Source: Ignavibacterium sp037440165 (GTDB taxonomy: Bacteria > Bacteroidota > Ignavibacteria > Ignavibacteriales > Ignavibacteriaceae). From it: a DNA stretch of 64,000 bases. Below the pieces are notes generated by a model. The model did not search any database. It was not told the origin of the DNA and saw only the letters and a list, made by a program, of their open reading frames with translations. The stretch spans positions 62,001 through 126,000 of the forward strand of contig NZ_JBBIUQ010000005.1 in the NCBI RefSeq assembly GCF_037440165.1. The letters run 5' to 3'. Position numbers and translations under genes: made by a program. Position 1 is the first letter of the stretch. Every line of letters begins with the position of its first letter. Positions 17,220 to 26,294 of this stretch are shown piece by piece.

Positions 17220-17769
17220 TAACTACGATTCCTTCACTTACAATTTAGTTCAACTACTTGGAAGCTTCAATTGTGAATTGATAATTAAACGCAATGATGA
17301 AACAGATGCTGATGAGATTAAGAAAATTAATCCTAATAAAATTTTAATCTCACCAGGTCCTGGAAAACCGGAAGATTCAAAGGTGTCGCTCGATGCGATA
17401 AAATTTTTTGGTGATAAAATACCAATACTTGGTATTTGCCTTGGACATCAGGCGATTGGAATTTGCTTCGGAGGAAATGTTGTTCGTGCTTCCAAACTAA
17501 TGCACGGGAAAACAAGCAGAATAAAACATAATCAGAAAGGTGTTTTCAAATCTTTACCTCAGAATTTTATTGCCACAAGATACCATTCATTGATAGTTGA
17601 TAAAAAAACTTTACCTGATTGCCTTGAAATTACTGCAACATCCGAAGATGGAATGATAATGGGGATTAAACATAAAAATTATCCAATCGAAGGAGTACAG
17701 TTTCATCCGGAATCAATTCTAACAACAGAAGGAAAAAATTTAATAAAAAACTGGCTGGAAGAAGTATGA
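17200..17769 (+). CDS. trpG: Anthranilate synthase component II (glutamine amidotransferase)
   Basis: A 189-residue class-I amidotransferase that supplies ammonia to TrpE. The nucleophile is Cys80 in GICLGHQAIG; the His/Glu pair lies in VQFHPESILTTEG. The N-terminus ILVIDNYDSFTYNLVQ is typical. It could also serve aminodeoxychorismate synthase if no separate PabA exists; this window does not show. It starts inside trpE and overlaps trpD by four bases (ATGA), so expression is coupled. Confidence 0.96.
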   Translation: MKILVIDNYDSFTYNLVQLLGSFNCELIIKRNDETDADEIKKINPNKILISPGPGKPEDSKVSLDAIKFFGDKIPILGICLGHQAIGICFGGNVVRASKLMHGKTSRIKHNQKGVFKSLPQNFIATRYHSLIVDKKTLPDCLEITATSEDGMIMGIKHKNYPIEGVQFHPESILTTEGKNLIKNWLEEV

Positions 17770-18779
17770 AACAAGTAATTGAAAAACTTCTTGAAGAATC
17801 TCATCTCTCATTTGATGAAGCTTATTCGGTAATGACTGCAATAATGGAAGGAAATGCTTCACCTGTTATCATTTCCTCATTCCTCACAGCAATGAAAGCA
17901 AAAGGTGAAACTGCTGAAGAAGTTGCAGGCTTTGCAAAAGCCATGCGAGAACACAGTATCAAAATAAATTGTGATAATCCAAATGTGATTGATGTTTGCG
18001 GAACCGGAGGAGATAATTCGGGAACATTCAATATATCTACTGCAACTGCCTTTGTAGTTGCAGCATTTGGAATTCCGGTTGCGAAACATGGAAATCGTTC
18101 TGTCAGTAGTAATTCTGGCAGCGCTGATGTATTAAAGCAACTAGGAGTGAATATTACTATGTCTCCGCAAATTGCTGAAAAGGCATTGAATGAAATAGGA
18201 ATTACTTTTCTCTTCGCACCGTTGTATCATCCAGCGATGAAGTTCGCTGCACCTGTGCGACAGGAATTAAAAATCCGTACCGTTTTTAATATTCTTGGAC
18301 CACTAACTAATCCTGTCAAACTCAAAAAGCAAATGATTGGGACATTTAGTAATGAAGCCGCTGAATTACTGTGCAAAGCGTCAACACTTCTGGACTACGA
18401 TAGAATTTCTGTAATCTGTAATAACAATATGTATGATGAAATCCTTCTTGAACATAAAACAAATATTTATGAATTAAGTGAGAATAAAAAAGTTTCATTC
18501 CATCAGATATCAAATCACGATTTTGAATATGAAAGAATCAGAACTGAAAGCGTTAAAGGCGGAAATCCGGAAGAGAATGCAAAAATAATTTTGGATATTT
18601 TTCAAAATCATAAAAATAACGGTGCATTTCATACAGTTTGTGCAAACGCTGCAATGGCGTTGAAAGTTGCTGGAGCATTTGCAAACCTTGCTGATGCAGC
18701 TAAAGCCTCTGAAGAAGTTATACTGAACAACAAAGCTTTAAATAAACTCAAACAATTAGTTGAAATTTCTAACGGTTGA
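17766..18779 (+). CDS. trpD: Anthranilate phosphoribosyltransferase
   Basis: TrpD joins anthranilate to PRPP. The protein has 337 residues, with the PRPP-binding glycine loop CGTGGDNSGTFNIST and the KHGNRSVSSNSGSADVL anthranilate/PRPP region. NILGPLTNP and the C-terminal NAAMAL are also standard. It overlaps trpG by four bases and lies three bases before trpC. Confidence 0.97.
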   Translation: MKQVIEKLLEESHLSFDEAYSVMTAIMEGNASPVIISSFLTAMKAKGETAEEVAGFAKAMREHSIKINCDNPNVIDVCGTGGDNSGTFNISTATAFVVAAFGIPVAKHGNRSVSSNSGSADVLKQLGVNITMSPQIAEKALNEIGITFLFAPLYHPAMKFAAPVRQELKIRTVFNILGPLTNPVKLKKQMIGTFSNEAAELLCKASTLLDYDRISVICNNNMYDEILLEHKTNIYELSENKKVSFHQISNHDFEYERIRTESVKGGNPEENAKIILDIFQNHKNNGAFHTVCANAAMALKVAGAFANLADAAKASEEVILNNKALNKLKQLVEISNG

Positions 18780-18782
18780 TTT

Positions 18783-19577
18783 ATGGATATACTTTCAGAA
18801 ATAATTGAAGTAAAAAAACAGGAAGTTAGAAATCTAATAAAGAAGTATTCTTACAATTCATTTAACTCATATGAGTATTTTAATTCTGATACAAGAAATT
18901 TTGAAAAAGCTCTGAAGAATGAGAAAAGAATTTCGGTGATTGCTGAAATAAAAAAAGCAAGTCCGTCAAAAGGAATAATAAGCCAAAATTTCAATCATCT
19001 TCAAATAGCTGAGATTTACAATGAGCAAAATGTTGATGCCATTTCTGTATTAACAGATGAAAAATTCTTTCAGGGCAATATTCATTTCATTTCAGAAATC
19101 AAAAAGGCAACAAATCTTCCACTGCTCAGAAAAGATTTTATTATTGATGATTATCAGATTCTTGAGGCAAAAGCTTTTGGTGCAGATGCAATTCTTTTAA
19201 TCAGCGAAGCGTTATCTTCAACTCAGATAAATGACTTAACCGATTGTGCATACGATTTAAATCTTGCCGTATTGCTTGAGCTGCATTCAGAAGAACAGTT
19301 ATCGAAAATAGATTTTAATAAGAACAGAATATTAGGCATTAACAACAGAGATCTGAAAAACTTTAATCTCGATTTGACTACAACAGAAAGAATCAAAAAC
19401 AGAATTGAGAAAAATGTCTTAATTGTATCTGAAAGCGGAATTAGTTCCGGGAAAAATATTAGTTATTTGAAAAATTTCGGTGTAAATGCAGTGTTGGTAG
19501 GAGAGCATTTTATGAAATCAGAAAACTTAAAGGAATCATTAATGCAATTTTTAGAATGGTGCAATTATGAAAATTAA
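18783..19577 (+). CDS. trpC: Indole-3-glycerol-phosphate synthase
   Basis: A 264-residue TIM-barrel enzyme that closes the indole ring. Family motifs are VIAEIKKASPSKG (catalytic Lys), VLTDEKFFQG, LLRKDFIIDDYQI (catalytic Lys), LLELHSEEQL, GINNRDLKNF and SESGI. It is a stand-alone TrpC, not fused to TrpF as in enteric bacteria; the TrpF gene follows with an 11-base overlap. Confidence 0.97.
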   Translation: MDILSEIIEVKKQEVRNLIKKYSYNSFNSYEYFNSDTRNFEKALKNEKRISVIAEIKKASPSKGIISQNFNHLQIAEIYNEQNVDAISVLTDEKFFQGNIHFISEIKKATNLPLLRKDFIIDDYQILEAKAFGADAILLISEALSSTQINDLTDCAYDLNLAVLLELHSEEQLSKIDFNKNRILGINNRDLKNFNLDLTTTERIKNRIEKNVLIVSESGISSGKNISYLKNFGVNAVLVGEHFMKSENLKESLMQFLEWCNYEN

Positions 19578-20214
19578 AATCTGTGGAATAACAAATCCCG
19601 CCGATGCACTGCTTTGTGAAAGTATTGGTGCTGATGCGATAGGTTTTATCTTTTATGCAGGCAGTAAAAGACACATAATGCCCGATGAAGCCGCCGCAAT
19701 TACAAATAAATTAAATTCTTTTACAACTAAAGTTGGTGTATTTGTTGACGAAAATCCTGTACTAATAAACCAAATTGTAAAAGAAGTTGGGTTAAATATG
19801 GTTCAGCTTCACGGAGGAGAAACACCTGAGGAAATAAGTATGATTTCTGTACCAGTTATAAAAGCTTTTCGTGTAACAGATAATTTTGATTTTAATATTC
19901 TCACTCATTATAAAAATTCGTTTCTTTTACTTGATTCATACGATAAAGAGGAGCTTGGCGGAACAGGCAAAACATTTAACTGGCAAATGATTCCTGAGCA
20001 GTTAAAGTCAAAAATTATTTTAGCAGGCGGAATTAATTCAGATAACATTGATTATGTATTTCATAAAATAAAACCACAAGCTATTGATGTTTCTTCTTCA
20101 CTAGAAGATTATCCCGGTAAAAAAAATAAGGAAAAAGTAATTCAGTTTTTTAACAAGATAAAATCATTGAGGAGTACTTATGCTGATAATGATGAGTTTA
20201 AACTCACCTCGTGA
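19567..20214 (+). CDS. trpF: Phosphoribosylanthranilate isomerase
   Basis: TrpF carries out the Amadori rearrangement before indole-ring closure. It is a 215-residue TIM barrel with KICGITNPADALL (catalytic Cys), GADAIGFIFYAGSKRHI, VQLHGGETPEEI, LLDSYDKEELGGTGKTFNW and AGGINSDN, plus the final VDVSSS-like IDVSSSLE. The last 35 bases are shared with aroF in another frame, which is why the C-terminus continues beyond the usual barrel end. Confidence 0.96.
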   Translation: MKIKICGITNPADALLCESIGADAIGFIFYAGSKRHIMPDEAAAITNKLNSFTTKVGVFVDENPVLINQIVKEVGLNMVQLHGGETPEEISMISVPVIKAFRVTDNFDFNILTHYKNSFLLLDSYDKEELGGTGKTFNWQMIPEQLKSKIILAGGINSDNIDYVFHKIKPQAIDVSSSLEDYPGKKNKEKVIQFFNKIKSLRSTYADNDEFKLTS

Positions 20215-21208
20215 GCATATAGATAAAGTAAAAAATAAAATTATTGAACTCGGTTGTACACCACACGAAATTCCCGGTTCTGAAAAACTTGCTATTGGAT
20301 TAACAGGACCCACATCAACATTAACTATTGAAGATTTTCTTACACTCGATTCCGTAGAAGAAGTCGTTCGGGTTTCCAGGCCGTACAAACTTGTAAGCAG
20401 AGAAATGAAACGCGAAGACACCATAATTAATGTTGATGGAATTAAAATCGGTAACAAAAGTCTCGTGTTAATTGCCGGACCGTGTTCTGTTGAAAACCGT
20501 GATCAGATTTTTGAAATTGCAACAGAGCTCAAAGAAATGGGAATAAAAATGCTTCGTGCAGGTGCATATAAACCAAGAACAAGTCCTTATGCTTTTCAAG
20601 GACTTAAAGAAAAGGGACTTGAATACCTTGCAGAAGTAAAAGAAAAACTTGGAATGAAAATCGTCACAGAAGTCAAAGACACAGAGACACTTCCGCTTAT
20701 TTCAAAAGTTGCTGATGTAATTCAGATTGGTGCAAGGAACATGCAAAACTTTTCACTGCTTGAAGCCATTGGTAATATTAATAAACCTGTTTTACTCAAG
20801 CGCGGGCTTGCTGCAACAATTGAAGATTTATTGATGAGTGCCGAGTATATCCTTTCCAAAGGTAATTATAATGTTATACTATGTGAGCGTGGAATAAGAA
20901 CATTTGAAACTTACACACGCAATACACTCGATTTAAATGCTGTGCCCGTTGTTAAAAAGAATTCTCATTTACCGATTATTGTTGATCCTTCTCATGGAAT
21001 TGGAATTTGGGACAAAGTTAAACCGATGGCTCTGGCAGCAATTGCAGCAGGTGCAGATGGTTTGATTATTGAAGTTCATAATCATCCTGAAAAAGCTTTA
21101 TCGGACGGCTATCAATCTCTGACACCAAAACATTTTAAATCTTTACTCGATAAACTTGTTGAGTTAGCTCCTGTTGTTGAAAGAAAACTCGAGTTGTGCT
21201 ATGATTAA
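20180..21208 (+). CDS. aroF: 3-deoxy-7-phosphoheptulonate (DAHP) synthase, type I-beta
   Basis: DAHP synthase joins phosphoenolpyruvate and erythrose 4-phosphate, the entry step of the whole aromatic pathway. The 342-residue protein begins with a ferredoxin-like regulatory domain (about residues 1-75), followed by the barrel with LIAGPCSVENRDQI, RAGAYKPRTSPYAFQG and PIIVDPSHG. In Thermotoga the matching N-terminal domain mediates feedback by aromatic amino acids. The start has a strong GAGGAG five bases upstream, inside trpF. Its place between trpF and trpB puts pathway entry under the Trp attenuator. Confidence 0.95.
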   Translation: MLIMMSLNSPREHIDKVKNKIIELGCTPHEIPGSEKLAIGLTGPTSTLTIEDFLTLDSVEEVVRVSRPYKLVSREMKREDTIINVDGIKIGNKSLVLIAGPCSVENRDQIFEIATELKEMGIKMLRAGAYKPRTSPYAFQGLKEKGLEYLAEVKEKLGMKIVTEVKDTETLPLISKVADVIQIGARNMQNFSLLEAIGNINKPVLLKRGLAATIEDLLMSAEYILSKGNYNVILCERGIRTFETYTRNTLDLNAVPVVKKNSHLPIIVDPSHGIGIWDKVKPMALAAIAAGADGLIIEVHNHPEKALSDGYQSLTPKHFKSLLDKLVELAPVVERKLELCYD

Positions 21209-22394
21209 AATAACCTATCAGCAGCCAGATACAAAAGGCAGATTCGGAAGGTTCGGCGGAAAGTTTGTTCCTGAAACTCTGATAACTCCACTCAAACAAC
21301 TTGAAGATGCATATATCAAATTAAAAGATGATAAAAATTTTCAGGAAGAGCTTAACAATCTTCACAAAGAATATACTGGTAGACCAACTCCTTTAACTCT
21401 TGCTGAGCGGTTAACAGATCATTTTGGAAAAGCAAAAATTTATCTCAAACGCGAGGACCTTTGTCATACCGGCGCTCATAAGATTAACAATGTTTTGGGA
21501 CAGATTCTTCTTGCGAAGTATCTTGGCAAAAAAAGAATAATTGCTGAAACCGGTGCCGGACAGCACGGTGCAGCAACTGCAACCGCCTGTGCAAAGTTTG
21601 GACTTCAGTGTGTTGTTTATATGGGTGAGACTGATATTGAAAGACAAAAACCGAATGTATTCAGAATGAAATTGATGGGCGCTGAGGTAATCCCAGTTAA
21701 ATCCGGTAGCCGTACATTGAAAGATGCAACGAATGAGGCAATCAGAGATTGGGTTACGAATGTAGAAGATACTCATTACATAATCGGCTCTGTTGTTGGT
21801 CCTCATCCATATCCAATGATTGTCCGTGATTTTCAGTCAGTGATTGGCAAAGAAACTCTTAATCAGATTCTACATAAAGAAAATCGTTTACCAGATTATT
21901 TACTTGCCTGTGTTGGCGGCGGAAGCAATGCAATTGGTTTGTTCTTCCCATTTATAAATTATGATGAAGTAAGAAAAATAGGAATCGAAGCTGCCGGAAA
22001 AGGCTTAGATTCAGAAGAGCATTGTGCAACTTTGACAAAAGGACGAGATGGAATTTTTCAGGGAATGAAAACTTATTTGCTTCAGGATAATTTCGGGCAG
22101 GTTCGTAAAGTCTATTCTATTTCAGCTGGCTTAGATTACCCTGGAGTTGGACCTGAACACAGTTTTCTGAAGGAAGAAAATCTTGTTAAATATCATTCAA
22201 TTACAGATGATTTAGCAATAGAAGCTGTAAAGCTGCTTTCAAGAACTGAAGGTATAATCCCTGCACTCGAGACTGCACACGCAATTGCTTATCTGAATTA
22301 TCTAATGCCAAATACTTCACAGAATCAGATTGTTATCGTAAACCTTAGCGGCAGAGGAGACAAAGACTTAAATACTATTATGGAATATTTATGA
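21201..22394 (+). CDS. trpB: Tryptophan synthase beta chain
   Basis: TrpB condenses indole and serine with pyridoxal phosphate. From the ATG at 21201 it is 397 residues, the normal length; an upstream start at 21174 would add nine unconserved residues. Motifs are GRFGGKFVPETL, KREDLCHTGAHKINN (PLP lysine), ETGAGQHG, CVGGGSNAIG and GPEHSFLKE. It is the TrpB1 type, which pairs with TrpA. It overlaps aroF by eight bases and trpA by four. Confidence 0.97.
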   Translation: MIKITYQQPDTKGRFGRFGGKFVPETLITPLKQLEDAYIKLKDDKNFQEELNNLHKEYTGRPTPLTLAERLTDHFGKAKIYLKREDLCHTGAHKINNVLGQILLAKYLGKKRIIAETGAGQHGAATATACAKFGLQCVVYMGETDIERQKPNVFRMKLMGAEVIPVKSGSRTLKDATNEAIRDWVTNVEDTHYIIGSVVGPHPYPMIVRDFQSVIGKETLNQILHKENRLPDYLLACVGGGSNAIGLFFPFINYDEVRKIGIEAAGKGLDSEEHCATLTKGRDGIFQGMKTYLLQDNFGQVRKVYSISAGLDYPGVGPEHSFLKEENLVKYHSITDDLAIEAVKLLSRTEGIIPALETAHAIAYLNYLMPNTSQNQIVIVNLSGRGDKDLNTIMEYL

Positions 22395-23173
22395 GTTCAA
22401 TCGATTCAACAATTAAAATAGAATTAACTAAAGGAAGCAAAGCTCTATCGTTTTTTTTAACTGCTGGTTTTCCAAAGCTTTCTGGATTTGAGGAATTGGT
22501 ATTGCAAATATTTGATTCCGGTGCAGATATGATTGAACTTGGAATTCCATTCAGCGATCCTATTGCTGATGGACCTGTTATTCAATACTCATCTCAGATT
22601 GCTTTGGAAAATGGCGTTACGATAGAAAATGTTTTTAGTATTGTTGATGAAGTAAAAAAGCACTCCAAAAAGCCAATTATTCTGATGGGATATGCAAATC
22701 CAATTCAAAGCTATGGTCTGGAGAGATTTTTTTCAGATTGCCAACGACTGAAAGTGGATGGAATAATCATCCCGGATGTTCCATTAGATGAATACGATGA
22801 CTTTTTTACTCCAAAACCCGAAAGCACTGATACTATACTTTTAGTAAGTCCAACTTCAGATGATGAAAGAATAACACAAATCGGAGAAAAATCCGGCGGC
22901 TTTGTCTATTGTGTAAGCGTAAAAGGAATTACCGGAGAAAGAAACTCTATCAACAATGAAAGTATAGAATATGTTCGAAGAGTAAAAAGTTTACTACCCG
23001 AGAAAAATATTCTTGTAGGTTTTGGAATATCATCTCCTCAGGCAGCAAAAAATTTTGCACAAGTTTCTGATGGTGTGATTGTCGGCAGCACAATTATCAA
23101 ATCCTTAATGAACGAAAATCTCAACCAAACATTAGAAAAAATAAAAAGTTTAAAGGAAGCAATGCGAATTTAA
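22391..23173 (+). CDS. trpA: Tryptophan synthase alpha chain
   Basis: TrpA splits indole-3-glycerol phosphate and passes indole to TrpB through a tunnel. The protein has 260 residues. The catalytic glutamate is in MIELGIPFSDPIADGPVIQ and the catalytic aspartate in IIIPDVPLDEYDDF; the phosphate-binding loops GFGISSP and GVIVGS follow. It is the last gene of the operon and is followed only by a weak hairpin. Confidence 0.97.
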   Translation: MSSIDSTIKIELTKGSKALSFFLTAGFPKLSGFEELVLQIFDSGADMIELGIPFSDPIADGPVIQYSSQIALENGVTIENVFSIVDEVKKHSKKPIILMGYANPIQSYGLERFFSDCQRLKVDGIIIPDVPLDEYDDFFTPKPESTDTILLVSPTSDDERITQIGEKSGGFVYCVSVKGITGERNSINNESIEYVRRVKSLLPEKNILVGFGISSPQAAKNFAQVSDGVIVGSTIIKSLMNENLNQTLEKIKSLKEAMRI

Positions 23174-23195
23174 TTCAATGTTTATGTCTCGAATA

Positions 23196-23213
23196 TTTTC
23201 GTCCCTGCGAAAA
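23196..23213. terminator. Weak hairpin between trpA and ridA
   Basis: TTTTCG and CGAAAA form a six-base-pair stem around TCCCTG in the 48-base space between the convergent trpA and ridA genes. It has A/T-rich arms that could work in both directions, but the stem is weak. Confidence 0.3.
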
Positions 23214-23221
23214 CAATAAGA

Positions 23222-23677
23222 TTATTTCACCCGAACAATCATTTCAATTTCAACTGCTGCATTAAGCGGAAGTTCATTTACGCCAACAGCACTGCGAACA
23301 TGTAATCCTTTTTCACCAAATATTTTTCCGATTAACTCTGATGCACCATTTGCAACTTTAGGCTGAGCAGTAAATCCATCAGAGCTATTGATAAAAGCAG
23401 TCAGCTTCACTACTTCTTCAATTAAATCAAGAGAACCAGTTACACTTTTAATCGCTGCCAGACAATTTAATGCACACACTTGTGCTGCTTTCTGTGCTTC
23501 TTCTTCAGATAAGTCTTTGCCAACTTTACCCACATATTTCATCTCACCTTTTACAACCGGTACTTGTCCGGAAGTCATAACAAGATTTCCAGCCTGTTTG
23601 GCAGGAATATAAGCTGCCAATGGTTTTGCAACTTCAGGAAGTTCAAATCCAAGTTGTTTAATTTTTTCTTCAATCAT
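23222..23677 (-). CDS. ridA: RidA/YjgF family protein
   Basis: A 151-residue protein of the Rid superfamily, which deaminates reactive enamine or imine intermediates released by PLP enzymes. It is longer than E. coli RidA (128 residues) and fits the longer Rid subgroup, with YIPAKQAGNLVMTSGQVPV, QVCALNCLAAI and the C-terminal VRSAVGVNELPLNAAVEIE (the conserved Arg). It is convergent with the trp operon, whose TrpB is a PLP enzyme, but no operon link exists. A GGAG lies upstream of the ATG. Confidence 0.9.
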   Translation of the reverse strand: MIEEKIKQLGFELPEVAKPLAAYIPAKQAGNLVMTSGQVPVVKGEMKYVGKVGKDLSEEEAQKAAQVCALNCLAAIKSVTGSLDLIEEVVKLTAFINSSDGFTAQPKVANGASELIGKIFGEKGLHVRSAVGVNELPLNAAVEIEMIVRVK

Positions 23678-23743
23678 AGTTCACTCCGAAATTTTTTGTA
23701 AAAATATTTTGAGTATTTTTCGCCCATTAAAAAAGGAGAACAA

Positions 23744-24544
23744 ATGACTCAAATCAAATTTAATGAATTCGTAAAGATTGTTAAACGATTGCGAAAAGAA
23801 TGTCCGTGGGATCGGGAACAAACTAATGATTCAATCAAATCTGCAACTATCGAAGAAGCATATGAAGTTGTTGAAGCGATTGATAAAAAAGATTTTGATG
23901 AGTTAAAAAAAGAACTTGGTGATTTACTGCTTCATGTTGTTTTTCATACTGTAATTGCTGAAGAGCAAAATCATTTTACAATGGATGATTTAATTGATTC
24001 AATTCAAGAAAAACTAATAAGAAGGCATCCACATGTTTTCGGAACTACAAAAGTTAACGGTTCAGAAGAGGTAAAAAAGAATTGGGAAAAAATAAAACTT
24101 AAAGAAGGTCGCGAGTCAATAATTGATGGCGTTCCAACTTACCTTCCTGCCTTGCAAAGAGCGCAACGACTTCAGGAAAAAGCCGCTAAAGTTGGATTTG
24201 ATTGGGAAAATAAAGATGATGTGTGGAAAAAAGTTATAGAAGAAATCCGGGAAATGCACGAGATTGAAGAAATGAAGAAACATTCAGAGTCAAAAGAAAA
24301 GTCTCAGGAGCTAATGAAAAAACTTGAGGAAGAAGTTGGGGATGTTTTTTTTGCAATGGTTAACTATGCAAGATTTTTAGGTGTAAATCCTGAAGAAGCA
24401 TTGAGAATCACAAACAATAAATTTGTAAAACGATTTCAGTATATTGAAGATAAAATAAAAGCAAGTGGTCGTTCGGTAAGTGACTCTAATCTTGAAGAAA
24501 TGGATAAATTCTGGAATGAGAGTAAGTCGTCAGATAAATCTTAA
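23744..24544 (+). CDS. mazG: Nucleoside triphosphate pyrophosphohydrolase MazG
   Basis: MazG cleaves (d)NTPs to monophosphates, cleaning the nucleotide pool and lowering ppGpp stress signals in E. coli. The 266-residue protein has two MazG domains. The first contains CPWDREQTNDSIK, EEAYEVVEAI and ELGDLLLHVVFH; the second contains EEVGDVFFAMVNYARFLG. The acidic EExxE...ExxD residues bind magnesium. The ATG at 23744 has AAGGAG in front. It abuts phoH tail to tail with no space for a terminator. Confidence 0.95.
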   Translation: MTQIKFNEFVKIVKRLRKECPWDREQTNDSIKSATIEEAYEVVEAIDKKDFDELKKELGDLLLHVVFHTVIAEEQNHFTMDDLIDSIQEKLIRRHPHVFGTTKVNGSEEVKKNWEKIKLKEGRESIIDGVPTYLPALQRAQRLQEKAAKVGFDWENKDDVWKKVIEEIREMHEIEEMKKHSESKEKSQELMKKLEEEVGDVFFAMVNYARFLGVNPEEALRITNNKFVKRFQYIEDKIKASGRSVSDSNLEEMDKFWNESKSSDKS

Positions 24545-25507
24545 TCAAGCACCATTGCCATTAGTGTGTTTTTCGTAAGCATCAATTATATCTTTAACTA
24601 ATTTATGACGAACTACATCCTCCTTATCAAAATATACAAATCCCACTCCTGTGATTCCTTGTAGAATTTCTTTTGCCTGAATTAAACCACTTTTTGTTTT
24701 GGAGGGCAAATCGATTTGAGTTATATCTCCGGTAATAATTGCTTTTGAGTTTGCACCAAGTCGTGTTAGGAACATTTTCATTTGCAGCTCAGTAGCATTC
24801 TGAGCTTCATCTAAAATTACAAAAGCATTATTCAGTGTTCTGCCGCGCATATATGCGAGTGGAACAATCTCAACTATTCCCTTTTCGATATAGCCACGAA
24901 GTTTTTCAGTTGGCAGCATCTCATCAAGTGCATCATAAAGAGGACGAAGATAAGGGTCAATTTTTTCCTGAAAATCACCAGGTAAAAATCCTAAACTTTC
25001 GCCAGCTTCAACTGCAGGACGAGCAAGAATTATTTTTTTAACTAATCCTTTTTTCAATGCGGAAACAGCAAGTGCAACTGCAAGATATGTTTTACCAGTT
25101 CCAGCGGGACCAATTGCAAAGCAAATATCATTCTTTTGTGCTATTTGAATATATTTTTTTTGTCCGGGTGTTTTTGCTTTTACAACATCGCTTTTGGTGT
25201 AGAGAATAATCGAATCAAATTCATTTTCAGAAACGATTTCTTTGCCTTCAACGGTTAAATTAAGAATGGTTTCAACATCATTAGCAGTCAATCTACCGCT
25301 TGTATTCAGAACATAGATCATCTCTTTCAAAATTTTTTCAATAGATTCTACTTCTTCAATTACGCCTTTAATAGTTACGACATCTCCGCGAATTGTAATT
25401 GTGGCATTAAAACGATCTTCCAAGAGATTAAGATTTGCATCATTTACACCGAGCAAAGAAGCTAAATCAACATTAGACAAAGTTATTTTCTTTTCAATGA
25501 CAGTCAT
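24545..25507 (-). CDS. phoH: PhoH-family ATPase
   Basis: A 320-residue PhoH/YbeZ protein, an ATPase linked to RNA metabolism and usually grouped with ybeY. Around the N-terminal KH-like part (about 1-100) come the Walker A AIGPAGTGKTYLAVALAV, the RPAVEAGESLGFLPGD motif, the Walker B FVILDEAQNA and the sensor AIITGDITQIDLP. No ybeY lies next to it here. The ATG at 25505-25507 is preferred over an earlier TTG. A hairpin terminator sits just upstream and isolates it from the LysM gene. Confidence 0.94.
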   Translation of the reverse strand: MTVIEKKITLSNVDLASLLGVNDANLNLLEDRFNATITIRGDVVTIKGVIEEVESIEKILKEMIYVLNTSGRLTANDVETILNLTVEGKEIVSENEFDSIILYTKSDVVKAKTPGQKKYIQIAQKNDICFAIGPAGTGKTYLAVALAVSALKKGLVKKIILARPAVEAGESLGFLPGDFQEKIDPYLRPLYDALDEMLPTEKLRGYIEKGIVEIVPLAYMRGRTLNNAFVILDEAQNATELQMKMFLTRLGANSKAIITGDITQIDLPSKTKSGLIQAKEILQGITGVGFVYFDKEDVVRHKLVKDIIDAYEKHTNGNGA

Positions 25508-25518
25508 AATATTTAAAT

Positions 25519-25550
25519 ACAAAAAGCCCTTATCAATTAAGACAAGGGCT
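25519..25550 (-). terminator. Intrinsic terminator downstream of the LysM protein gene
   Basis: On the minus strand AGCCCTTGTC, loop TTAATT and GATAAGGGCT form a ten-pair stem (one G-U), followed by TTTTT. It ends the transcript from 26252/26570 before phoH. Confidence 0.8.
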
Positions 25551-25580
25551 CCAGATGTTGAAAAAAATTAAACAAGTTTA

Positions 25581-26252
25581 CTATTGAACAGGTGCTGGTT
25601 TATAGTTTTTTCTAAGCTTCTCGTATTTAGCCTTTTCTTCTTCTGTAAGATTTGGAATCTTGAATACCTGTTTTGGATAAATTAAATCAGGATTTTTAAT
25701 TTTATCTCTGTTTGCTTTGTAGATAACAGGCCAAGCAAATCCATTTCCATAATGTTCTTTCTTTTTAGCAATTCCCCAAAGATGATCACCTTTTACAACT
25801 GTATACATGATTTCTTTTGGCTCTTCAACCCAGTTGTCCATAGCTCTCTGCATATCAACATGAACTTTATTGAAAAATTCAGGTAATGCGCTGATTTTAT
25901 TCATCTTCAAAGCATCAAGGTCTTTCTGTCTGTCAGCTTTTGGACCCTCTTTTCTCTTAATTTTTCCATCGAGTTCATTAACAGCTTGTCTGAAATTTGC
26001 AACATCATTTCTATTAGCACCTACCATCTGGTAGAGCTCATCAATACACTCTTCAGGATCCTGAAGATTCATTGCTTTAAGATTATCAATATCTGATCTC
26101 AGAGCATTGATTTCCTGAGTAAGTGCATCCTTCTTAGCTTTAAGTCTGCTCATTTCTGCTTCCCATTGTTCTTCTGTCATCTCCTGAGCAAAACTTACTG
26201 CAGCGAAGATGAACAACAGGGAAAGAATGCTGAATAAATTTAATTTCTTCAT
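25581..26252 (-). CDS. Secreted coiled-coil protein with C-terminal LysM domain
   Basis: A 223-residue exported protein. A signal peptide (about residues 1-22, cleaved after SFA) is followed by a long helical region (about 25-145) with heptad-like charged repeats, and a LysM domain (YTVVKGDHLWGIAKK ... LIYPKQVFKIP) that binds peptidoglycan. A short Pro/Val tail ends the chain. It lies directly after a small coiled-coil lipoprotein gene (43 bases), and both have GGAGG ribosome sites, so they may act together in linking outer membrane and wall. No closer function can be claimed. Confidence 0.8.
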   Translation of the reverse strand: MKKLNLFSILSLLFIFAAVSFAQEMTEEQWEAEMSRLKAKKDALTQEINALRSDIDNLKAMNLQDPEECIDELYQMVGANRNDVANFRQAVNELDGKIKRKEGPKADRQKDLDALKMNKISALPEFFNKVHVDMQRAMDNWVEEPKEIMYTVVKGDHLWGIAKKKEHYGNGFAWPVIYKANRDKIKNPDLIYPKQVFKIPNLTEEEKAKYEKLRKNYKPAPVQ

Positions 26253-26294
26253 TACTATTCCTCCGATACTATTTTAAAAATCTTGGTTAATTAA

